A DNA stretch of 5,058 nt from Candidatus Poribacteria bacterium (GTDB lineage Bacteria; Poribacteria; WGA-4E; WGA-3G), in contig VXXH01000405.1 of NCBI GenBank assembly GCA_009835515.1, positions 1-5,058 on the forward strand. Reading direction: 5' to 3'. Positions 1-5,058 of the stretch are shown here, in pieces. The position numbers and the translations under genes are program-made. Numbering within the stretch: position 1 is the stretch's first letter; every line of letters begins with the position of its first letter. A model generated the notes under the pieces. That model searched no databases. It saw only the letters and a program-made list of their open reading frames with translations, and was not told the DNA's origin.

Positions 1-9
1 AACTAACGT

Positions 10-15
10 TATAAT
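10..15 (+). promoter_or_regulatory. Putative -10 box (TATAAT) of the hydroxylase operon
   Basis: A perfect sigma-70-type TATAAT hexamer lies 34 bp upstream of the first start codon and would place a transcript start near positions 21-23, giving a 5' leader of about 28 nt. The matching -35 box would lie before the window, so only half of the promoter can be judged. A hexamer alone is weak evidence. Its location just ahead of a strong ribosome binding site at the head of a gene cluster makes it plausible. Confidence 0.4.
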
Positions 16-49
16 CTTGATCTGAACTTAGAATTGAAGGAGGCACCGC

Positions 50-685
50 ATGCCTGAAAAAGAAAAGAAACAGGGCACGAACATCTCACGCCGGAGCTTC
101 TTAAAGGGTGTCGGTACCGGGACCGTTGCAGCGACCGTCGCACCCAGTGTTTTAATCGGGAGCGAGAAAGCCGCCGATGCCCAAGCAGGAGAGGCCGTCG
201 CGAGCGCGACAATTCAACTCAATATCAACGGGAAACCGTATCAAGTTGAAGTTGAAGCGCGGACAACCCTCTTAACCGTTTTACGCGACGGAATTGATAC
301 AAGCGGGAACAATGTTGACTTAACCGGAGCCAAACTCATTTGTGACCGCGGTGAATGTGGCGGCTGCACCGTCATGGCAGATGGAAAACCTGTCTACGCC
401 TGTATGATGCTTGCGATGGATGCACAAGACAAGCAGATAACGACGGTTGAAGGGTTAGCCGACGGCGACGATCTGCACCCTGTCCAAGACGCATTCATCC
501 AGCACGACGCACTGATGTGCGGATTCTGCACACCCGGTTTCGTCGTCTCATCCGCAGCACTGTTGAGTGAAAACGCAAAACCGACGCTTGAAGAAATCAA
601 AGTCGGTTTGTCGGGCAACACATGTCGCTGTGGCACCTATCCGTTTATCTTTGATGCTGTCAAGACCGCATCCAAGAAGATGTGA
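50..685 (+). CDS. Tat-exported [2Fe-2S] subunit of a molybdenum hydroxylase (PaoA/XdhC-type small subunit)
   Basis: This is the 211-residue electron-transfer subunit of a xanthine oxidase-family enzyme, moving electrons from the Mo site towards FAD. The N-terminus is a Tat signal: S13-R14-R15-x-F17-L18-K19, a weakly hydrophobic stretch at 20-37, and an A44-Q45-A46 site likely cut before G47. The plant-ferredoxin domain (about 54-130) has Cys98, Cys103, Cys106 and Cys118 (C-x4-C-x2-C-x11-C). The helical second [2Fe-2S] domain (about 140-205) has Cys157-GF-Cys160-TPG and Cys192-R-Cys194-G. All eight ligands are present, so the protein looks intact. The start is fixed by AAGGAGG at 37-43, six bases before the ATG. 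As in E. coli PaoA, the signal on this subunit probably carries the whole folded complex to the periplasm. One oddity is Met156 just before CGFCTPG, where most relatives have Gln. Family assignment is very secure; export is a strong inference. Confidence 0.95.
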   Translation: MPEKEKKQGTNISRRSFLKGVGTGTVAATVAPSVLIGSEKAADAQAGEAVASATIQLNINGKPYQVEVEARTTLLTVLRDGIDTSGNNVDLTGAKLICDRGECGGCTVMADGKPVYACMMLAMDAQDKQITTVEGLADGDDLHPVQDAFIQHDALMCGFCTPGFVVSSAALLSENAKPTLEEIKVGLSGNTCRCGTYPFIFDAVKTASKKM

Positions 686-843
686 GTCCTATTGCTCTAC
701 TCAAAAAATTGAACGAGGGGCTCGTGTTTCGTGTGCTAATATCCAACCGTCATTAAATCGGTTGAAATTGAGAGAAAACCCGATTCTGACAACGGAAAAA
801 TCGGCGCGAAAACCCAATCGTTAAAAAAATAGGAGGAAAACGC
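686..843 (+). other. 158-bp spacer between FeS and Mo subunit genes, weak dyads only
   Basis: No gene is supported here. Three short dyads are visible: acgag/ctcgt at 713-717 and 721-725 with a GGG loop; caaccg/cggttg at 744-749 and 759-764; and ccgatt/aatcgg at 780-785 and 799-804. None is followed by a T-tract, so none is a convincing intrinsic terminator. The spacer ends in an A-rich stretch and AGGAGG at 831-836, which serves the next gene. It may be a transcribed leader or processing region, or simply unconstrained sequence. Confidence 0.5.
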
Positions 844-2964
844 ATGGCATCATGGGGAGAAGCAAGTGAATCTCGGCTCATCGGCAAACGCATACCCCGT
901 TTGTCAGGTAGAGATAAAGTCACTGGAAAAGCGAAGTATACCTTTGATATCAATCGACCCGGACTGCTTTATGGTCGCATCTTACGTTCTGAAATTGCAC
1001 ACGCGAACGTTGTGGGTGTAGACCTCAGCGAAGCGGAAGCACTGCCCGGAGTCAAAGCAGTCATACAAATTGTTGAAGTTGGAAAGAAAATTCGGTACCA
1101 AGGACAAGAGATCGCCGCAGTCGCAGCGGAGACGGACGACATCGCTAAAGACGCAATCCGATTGATTCGTGTTGATCTCGAAGAATTGCCTTATGTCGTC
1201 ACGGAAGCAGATGCCATGGCAGACGGCGCACCACAAATCCGAGACGATTGGGCGGGTAATCAGAGCGATCCTAACGTCAGAGAAGCAGGTGACCTTGAAG
1301 GCGGATTTGCCCAAGCCGCTGTTGAGGTGGAGGCGACCTATCACGCACCTGTCCAGACACACGTCTGTTTGGAAACACACGGACATGTTGCTGAGTGGGA
1401 AGATGAGCAGAACCTAACCGTTTGGGCATCTACACAGGGCGTGTTTGGGGTGCGTAACGATTTGGCAGGCTCCTTTAATCTACCCGCAAATCAGGTCAGG
1501 GTCATCACAGAGCACATGGGCGGCGGTTTCGGTAGTAAATTCGGACCGGGAGTGGAAGGACGCACTGCCGCTGACTTGGCTCGTATCTCTGGCAGACCCG
1601 TCAAGTTGATGCTGACTCGGAAGGCGGAGCACCTCGTTGCTGGTAATCGTCCCTCAATGACACAGCATGTGCGTGCAGGCGCGACGAGCGACGGACGGCT
1701 CATCGCTTATGATATGAAAGGGCACGGCACAGGTGGTATCTCAAGCGGGGCGGGTTTTCAAGCACCTTACGTCTATCACGTACCAAATCTGCGCACTGAA
1801 AAGGTGAATGTTGCTGTCAACGTCGGAAACCAACGCGCGATGCGCGCACCAGGACACCCACAAGGCGCGTTTGCTATGGATTCGCTGATGGATGAACTCG
1901 CTGAGAAACTCGGAATGAATCCATTGGAATTCCGCCGTATCAACGATCCGAGTGAGGTACGTCAAGCACAATATACGCTCGGGGCACAAGAGATTGGATG
2001 GCATCGCCGTAACAACCTCCCCGGCTCTGGCGAAGGCATAAAAAAGCGCGGCATGGGCGTTGGTAGCGGTTTATGGGGCGGCGGTGGTGGACCCAGCACG
2101 CAAGCGCGCGTCTCCATCAATTCGGATGGCACCGTCGAAGCGGTCACTGGAACGCAGGACATCGGCACCGGTATCCGAACCGCGATCGCAATTATTGTTG
2201 CCGAGGAATTCGGGCTTGCACCGACTGATATCACCGTAAGAGTTGGCGATAGCGCACCAGGACTGCCTTCTGGCGGCAGTGGTGGTAGTCAAACAACGGC
2301 ATCTGTCGCACCGGTTATCAAAACTGCTGCAGCGGCGGCAAAACAGAAATTGTTTGAACGCGTCGCGCCACAGCTCGAGGCACCTGTCGAAGATCTACGC
2401 GTCGGCAACCGCACTATTTATGTCGTTTCTGATAGAACGAAGACAATTAAATGGGAACTCGCAACAGGACAACTCGGTATGGAAAGCATCAGCGAAGGTG
2501 GAAATTGGGATGAAGAACTCCGGCAAGGCGGGGTCGCAGGCACACAGTTCGCTGAAGTTGAAATTGATACCCAAACCGGGGCTATCAGAGTCATCAAAAT
2601 TGTCGCCGTTCAAGATTGTGGATTGGCGATTAACCGTTTGACAACAGAGAGTCAGATTAATGGGGGCGTCATTATGGGGTTGGGGCAAGCACTCCTTGAA
2701 GAACGGTTCATGGATGCTGAGACCGGGCGCATGCTCAATGCAAACCTTGAGGATTATAAAGTCCCCGGAACTTTTGAGATTCCTGAAATTAAATCCATCG
2801 TCTTCGATACGCATCGGAAAGTTACTGGCGTCGGTGAACCCCCATGTATTCCGACACCCGGGGCGATCGCAAACGCCGTTTACAACGCTATAGGCGTGCG
2901 GATTCGGGAATTGCCCATTACACCCGATAAGATTCTCACCGCGCTTGCCGAGAAAAAGGCATAA
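844..2964 (+). CDS. Molybdopterin-binding catalytic subunit of an aldehyde/xanthine-type hydroxylase (PaoC-like)
   Basis: This 706-residue subunit binds the molybdenum cofactor and hydroxylates the substrate using water as the oxygen source. A short a/b hammerhead domain (about 26-125) precedes the two Mo-binding domains. Visible signatures are GGGFGSK at 226-232, R331-x-x-R334-A-P-G at 331-337, GTQDIGTG at 436-443, the Gly/Ser-rich cofactor loop GGSGGSQTT at 477-485, and G662-V-G-E665-P. Glu665 corresponds to the invariant catalytic base of the family. The MRAPG loop and the following MDELAEKLGMNP resemble aldehyde oxidoreductases of the PaoC/YagR group. The AYRCSFR loop of form I CO dehydrogenase is absent. 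Length is close to PaoC (about 730). The ATG follows AGGAGG (831-836) by seven bases. There is no signal peptide, so the protein would be exported by hitch-hiking on the Tat-bearing small subunit. Function as a Mo hydroxylase is very secure; the substrate is unknown. Confidence 0.95.
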   Translation: MASWGEASESRLIGKRIPRLSGRDKVTGKAKYTFDINRPGLLYGRILRSEIAHANVVGVDLSEAEALPGVKAVIQIVEVGKKIRYQGQEIAAVAAETDDIAKDAIRLIRVDLEELPYVVTEADAMADGAPQIRDDWAGNQSDPNVREAGDLEGGFAQAAVEVEATYHAPVQTHVCLETHGHVAEWEDEQNLTVWASTQGVFGVRNDLAGSFNLPANQVRVITEHMGGGFGSKFGPGVEGRTAADLARISGRPVKLMLTRKAEHLVAGNRPSMTQHVRAGATSDGRLIAYDMKGHGTGGISSGAGFQAPYVYHVPNLRTEKVNVAVNVGNQRAMRAPGHPQGAFAMDSLMDELAEKLGMNPLEFRRINDPSEVRQAQYTLGAQEIGWHRRNNLPGSGEGIKKRGMGVGSGLWGGGGGPSTQARVSINSDGTVEAVTGTQDIGTGIRTAIAIIVAEEFGLAPTDITVRVGDSAPGLPSGGSGGSQTTASVAPVIKTAAAAAKQKLFERVAPQLEAPVEDLRVGNRTIYVVSDRTKTIKWELATGQLGMESISEGGNWDEELRQGGVAGTQFAEVEIDTQTGAIRVIKIVAVQDCGLAINRLTTESQINGGVIMGLGQALLEERFMDAETGRMLNANLEDYKVPGTFEIPEIKSIVFDTHRKVTGVGEPPCIPTPGAIANAVYNAIGVRIRELPITPDKILTALAEKKA

Positions 2965-2965
2965 G

Positions 2966-3042
2966 GAAGAAAGACGTTTTTCGCAACATCAAAAACCTTA
3001 GCCTGTAATGAAATGGAAGGGTTTTTGCTTGGGCGTTTCTTC
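2966..3042 (+). promoter_or_regulatory. Nested dyad in the spacer between Mo and FAD subunit genes (possible attenuator or processing hairpin)
   Basis: The 143-bp spacer 2965-3107 contains an inner stem of caaaaacc (2990-2997) with ggtttttg (3020-3027). A T-G wobble and a T-A pair extend it, leaving an 18-nt loop. An outer stem of gaagaaa (2966-2972) with tttcttc (3036-3042) encloses it. The T-run falls in the 3' arm rather than after it and the stem is AT-rich, so it is at best a weak terminator. It could adjust the relative amounts of subunit mRNAs or mark RNA processing. No open reading frame of note is present in this gap. Confidence 0.3.
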
Positions 3043-3107
3043 AGATCTACGGAAAGGCACTTCATTTATTCAACTCACCTAACCGAACCGCAAGGAAAAT
3101 TAGAAAG

Positions 3108-4088
3108 ATGGAAAAATTTAGTTACGTCAACGCCACCAGTCTCGAACAGGTCACCGCACTACTCAGCGACAGTGGATGGGGCGAAGTGATGCTTATCGCT
3201 GGCGGTACGGATCTGCTCGCTGAACTTAAGGAGTACGTTGAGACACCAAAGACGCTCATTAATCTCAAGACACTGCCCGGAATGGATGGCATTGAAGCTG
3301 ACGCATCCGGCTTAAAGATCGGGGCACTAACTACCGTTGCAGACATCGCCAGACATCCGACCATCCAGCATCATTACACCGTCTTGGCACAAGCCGCAGG
3401 GTCTGTTGCTACACCCCAGATTCGGAACGTCGGGACACTCGGCGGAAATCTCTGCCAACGTCCACGATGCTGGTATTATCGCGATGAGAGCACCCATTGT
3501 CTGAAAAAAGGTGGAGACATCTGTTATGCAGTTGATGGCTTGAGCAAATATCACGCGATCCTTGGCGGGGACCCTGTTTATATTGTACATCCTTCGGACC
3601 TCGCACCCGCACTTATTGCGCTTGGTGCATCAGTCAAGATCATCGGACCGGACGGAGAGAAAACGATGTCGCTTGAGGATTTCTTTACCTTACCCGCAGC
3701 GAACCCGTTCCGTGAAAATGTGCTTGAACCTAATGAGATTGTCGTTGAAGTCCAAGTCCCTCCTGCTAAATCCAATACCAAGAGCTTTTATCTTAAGGCT
3801 CGCGAGAAAGGCGCGCCAGACTTCGCATTAGCAAGTGTGGCAGCGGTCTTTGAGATGGATGGAAAAACCTGTCAATCTGCCAGTGTCGTTCTCGGTGGCG
3901 TCGCGCCTGCACCCTGGCGTTCTAAAGAAGCAGAAGTCGCACTTACCGGTAAGATGATTGACGACAACGTCAGTAAACAGGCGGGCGCGGATGCCGTCAA
4001 GGACGCGCAACCCTTGAACGACAACGCCTATAAGGTAACCTTAACACAGAATCTCGTCAGCCGCGCCGTTATGATGGCCACAAGCTAA
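3108..4088 (+). CDS. FAD-binding subunit of the molybdenum hydroxylase with an extra [4Fe-4S] loop (PaoB/HcrB-like)
   Basis: This 326-residue protein is the flavin subunit that passes electrons from the iron-sulfur clusters to the final acceptor. The FAD-binding domain carries the pyrophosphate-contacting A31-GGTDLL and the T102-PQIRNVGTLGGNL segment; the C-terminal CO-dehydrogenase-flavoprotein domain spans about 225-325. Straight after GGNL comes an insertion with Cys116, Cys121, Cys131 and Cys139 (C-x4-C-x9-C-x7-C), including RCWYYRD and ending near YHAILGG. This is the four-cysteine loop that binds a [4Fe-4S] cluster in 4-hydroxybenzoyl-CoA reductase HcrB and in E. coli PaoB; ordinary XDH and CoxM subunits lack it. 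The start is set by AAGGA at 3092-3096, with a rather long 11-base spacing, and the protein begins directly with the family's usual F-x-Y segment. There is no signal peptide, as expected for a hitch-hiking subunit. The next gene starts 12 bases downstream. HcrB-type function is less likely because the small subunit is Tat-tagged. Confidence 0.94.
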   Translation: MEKFSYVNATSLEQVTALLSDSGWGEVMLIAGGTDLLAELKEYVETPKTLINLKTLPGMDGIEADASGLKIGALTTVADIARHPTIQHHYTVLAQAAGSVATPQIRNVGTLGGNLCQRPRCWYYRDESTHCLKKGGDICYAVDGLSKYHAILGGDPVYIVHPSDLAPALIALGASVKIIGPDGEKTMSLEDFFTLPAANPFRENVLEPNEIVVEVQVPPAKSNTKSFYLKAREKGAPDFALASVAAVFEMDGKTCQSASVVLGGVAPAPWRSKEAEVALTGKMIDDNVSKQAGADAVKDAQPLNDNAYKVTLTQNLVSRAVMMATS

Positions 4089-4100
4089 AGGAGTTTCAAT

Positions 4101-4340
4101 ATGTTAGATGGAAAAACACTCCCAATCCTTAATCGTCCGATATGCCAGAACCTCCGGACGAAGGCGATTTACATCCCGGGCGGCAATTTGCAGAACCTCG
4201 TTGAAAACAACCCCGGTTCGCACTATTGGTGCAACTGCACCATGCAAGTTGTCGGACCCGATGATCAGTTTGTGTCGCCAGACGCTTGCAAGCAGTCTCG
4301 TAGCTGCTTTAATCCTATTGGCGGAAAGCCCGTGGTGTAA
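4101..4340 (+). CDS. Small Cys-rich protein of unknown function coupled to the hydroxylase genes
   Basis: I do not recognise this 79-residue protein. It is very likely real: AAAGGAG at 4087-4093 overlaps the stop of the FAD-subunit gene and lies seven bases before the ATG, and the two genes are only 12 bp apart. It has five cysteines: Cys15, then Cys44-x-Cys46, Cys63 and Cys69, in a C-terminal half that starts H41-Y-W-C-N-C and runs through VVGPDD to RSCF. The C-x-C...C-x5-C spacing could hold a zinc or iron-sulfur site; this is inference. There is no signal peptide, Tat motif or membrane helix, so it would be cytoplasmic unless it travels with the complex. Possible roles are an accessory subunit, an assembly or cofactor-insertion helper, or an electron-transfer partner. 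The position suggests co-expression with the enzyme. Another frame is open from 4108 to 4464, but it runs into the repeat and has no ribosome binding site. Confidence 0.8.
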   Translation: MLDGKTLPILNRPICQNLRTKAIYIPGGNLQNLVENNPGSHYWCNCTMQVVGPDDQFVSPDACKQSRSCFNPIGGKPVV

Positions 4341-4343
4341 ATG

Positions 4344-4504
4344 GTTATCGGTTATCAGTTTGCCTCGCAGTGAGAGTTATCGGTTAAGAGACGAGTTTGT
4401 AACAATCTTTCTCATTTTGGAATACGCCAGCAACTGGTGGATTGTTACATCAAAACCTCTTTAACTGACAACTCTCACTGCGAGGCAAACTGACAACTGA
4501 CAAC
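4344..4504. repeat. 161-bp nested inverted repeat (MITE-like or repetitive extragenic element)
   Basis: The arms are 4344-4390 and 4457-4504. They share a perfect 24-bp core (4355-4378 with 4470-4493) containing tgcctcgcagtgagag, flanked by imperfect heptad units gttatcg/gttatca on the left and ctgacaa on the right. Inside lies a second dyad, tgtaacaatc (4398-4407) with gattgttaca (4440-4449). At the centre is a small hairpin, cgccag/ctggtg (4425-4430 and 4434-4439) with a CAA loop. The whole unit can therefore fold into one long hairpin. It encodes nothing convincing. It starts 3 bp after one stop codon and ends 8 bp before the next start codon, filling nearly the whole gap. There is no T-tract after the right arm, so it does not look like an ordinary terminator. 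It could be a non-autonomous mobile element, a dispersed palindromic repeat or an mRNA-stabilising structure. Confidence 0.8.
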
Positions 4505-4512
4505 TACAAAAA

Positions 4513-4971
4513 ATGTTTTTGAAAACCTTGATCCAATGGATACATGTCGGATCCGTCGTCCTGATGATAGGAGGCTTCTTTTTTTTTCGCGTTGTGCTTC
4601 TACCCATTGCTAACCGTTCCGCTGAACCTGCAGCGTTGATCTCATCGGCACTACGGCGTTTCAGTAGCGTCGTCTGGACAGCTTTGCTAACGATCCTCAT
4701 ATCCGGATTGTATAACTTTATAACCTTTTTTCGTACCGCACGTGCCGATGCCGCTATCGATCCTGTTGTTTCAGATTACTCGCTCTACATCTTCGTCTTA
4801 GGTATCAAACTCTTCATCGTCTTTCTAATATTTACCTTAGCGATTGCCCTAACATTCCCATATCCGGTGTTTGGCGTGTATCAAAAGAAACCGGCACCCT
4901 GGCTCAACCTTACGATCATCTTGGGACTCATCGTTATTTTCTTATCTGCCTACTTACGTCGGTTAGGTTAA
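4513..4971 (+). CDS. Four-helix inner-membrane protein, CopD/DUF2269-like
   Basis: This 152-residue protein has four predicted membrane helices at about 9-31, 51-73, 90-113 and 129-148. The first helix begins W9-I-H11-V-G and continues with an IGGFFFF run to Pro31. The third contains a buried-looking Lys100 region (LGIKLFIVF). A His-V-G near the start of helix 1, a Gly-Gly step and a Lys in helix 3 resemble small CopD, DUF2269 and related putative copper or heme membrane proteins. Only one membrane His (H11) is visible, so metal binding is not established. The ATG at 4513 has no Shine-Dalgarno sequence: the stretch between the inverted repeat and the start is A-rich, and an in-frame stop at 4498-4500 rules out a start much further upstream. 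A later in-frame Met18 would destroy helix 1. Its link to the hydroxylase is unclear; it may be an unrelated neighbour or a membrane partner. Membrane topology is confident, family only tentative. Confidence 0.82.
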   Translation: MFLKTLIQWIHVGSVVLMIGGFFFFRVVLLPIANRSAEPAALISSALRRFSSVVWTALLTILISGLYNFITFFRTARADAAIDPVVSDYSLYIFVLGIKLFIVFLIFTLAIALTFPYPVFGVYQKKPAPWLNLTIILGLIVIFLSAYLRRLG

Positions 4972-5014
4972 ATACTATTATAGTGAAGCTCATAAATAAG
5001 TGAACATCTTTGTA

Positions 5015-5035
5015 GCATAAACTGTTAGTTTGTGC
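5015..5035. repeat. Short near-perfect hairpin downstream of the membrane-protein gene
   Basis: The stem is gcataaact (5015-5023) with agtttgtgc (5027-5035) and a three-base GTT loop: nine pairs, one of them a G-T wobble. No T-run follows, so an intrinsic terminator is unlikely, though it could be a 3'-end stabilising hairpin. A further small dyad, gcct/aggc (5046-5049 and 5055-5058), is cut by the window edge. Together these suggest a dispersed extragenic repeat or the edge of a larger element continuing beyond the window. No other gene is visible in the last 87 bp. Confidence 0.4.
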
Positions 5036-5058
5036 CAGTCTGAATGCCTGTTATAGGC

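Noticed and set aside
744..804. Terminator in the first intergenic spacer
   Set aside because: The two 6-bp dyads have loops of 9 and 13 nt and no downstream T-run.
982..1386. A 134-aa Cys-rich minus-strand open frame
   Set aside because: It is antisense to the hammerhead region of the Mo subunit; the cysteines arise from the complementary frame of common codons.
2395..2814. A 139-aa minus-strand open frame
   Set aside because: It lies wholly opposite the conserved Mo-subunit coding sequence, has no ribosome binding site logic and no recognisable domain.
844..2964. Carbon monoxide dehydrogenase large subunit (CoxL)
   Set aside because: The AYRCSFR active-site loop is absent, and the FAD subunit carries a [4Fe-4S] loop not found in CoxM.
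50..4088. 4-Hydroxybenzoyl-CoA reductase (HcrABC)
   Set aside because: The [4Fe-4S] loop fits, but a Tat signal on the small subunit argues against a cytoplasmic CoA-thioester substrate, and the MRAPG region looks more like PaoC. Not fully excluded.
4108..4464. A 118-aa plus-strand open frame overlapping the small Cys-rich gene
   Set aside because: It overlaps the better-supported frame at 4101, has poor start-site spacing, and its C-terminal third is read through the left arm and loop of the inverted repeat.
4344..4504. Intrinsic terminator of the hydroxylase operon
   Set aside because: The arms are far longer than usual, the loop is itself structured and no T-tract follows the right arm in either orientation.
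4344..4504. CRISPR array or tRNA-like structure
   Set aside because: There are only two inverted arms and short heptads, with no regularly spaced direct repeats and no cloverleaf or anticodon arm.

Overview
The window holds a compact plus-strand gene cluster of a bacterium with a Tat export system. Its core is a complete three-subunit molybdenum hydroxylase of the xanthine oxidase superfamily. In order come a [2Fe-2S] subunit with a Tat signal (50-685), the molybdopterin catalytic subunit (844-2964) and an FAD subunit carrying the extra four-cysteine [4Fe-4S] loop (3108-4088). A small cysteine-rich protein of unknown function follows (4101-4340), then a four-helix membrane protein resembling CopD/DUF2269-type proteins (4513-4971). 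No RNA gene, CRISPR array, transposase or minus-strand gene is supported.

Two traits together, a Tat signal only on the small subunit and a [4Fe-4S] loop in the FAD subunit, point to the periplasmic aldehyde oxidoreductase PaoABC of E. coli. The gene order differs: here it is FeS-Mo-FAD, against FeS-FAD-Mo in pao. The likely picture is a heterotrimer folded and loaded with cofactors in the cytoplasm, then exported whole. Electrons would pass from the Mo site through two [2Fe-2S] clusters to FAD, with the [4Fe-4S] cluster nearby. The substrate cannot be fixed from sequence; aldehydes are the best guess. No XdhC/PaoD-type maturation chaperone is present in the window.

The spacers are informative. 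A perfect TATAAT lies just upstream of the first gene. The two internal gaps (158 and 143 bp) are long for an operon and carry only weak dyads. The 172-bp gap between the small Cys-rich gene and the membrane-protein gene is almost entirely a 161-bp nested inverted repeat built on heptad units (gttatcg / ctgacaa). It looks like a non-coding MITE-like or repetitive extragenic element. Removing it would bring the stop codon of one gene directly against the start codon of the next.

Taxonomy is uncertain. Moderate GC, long Mo-hydroxylase clusters and spacers rich in heptad repeats recall uncultured lineages such as Candidatus Poribacteria. That is an impression from memory, not a demonstrated assignment. 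The parts that look least described are the small Cys-rich protein tightly coupled to the hydroxylase and the inverted-repeat element after it.
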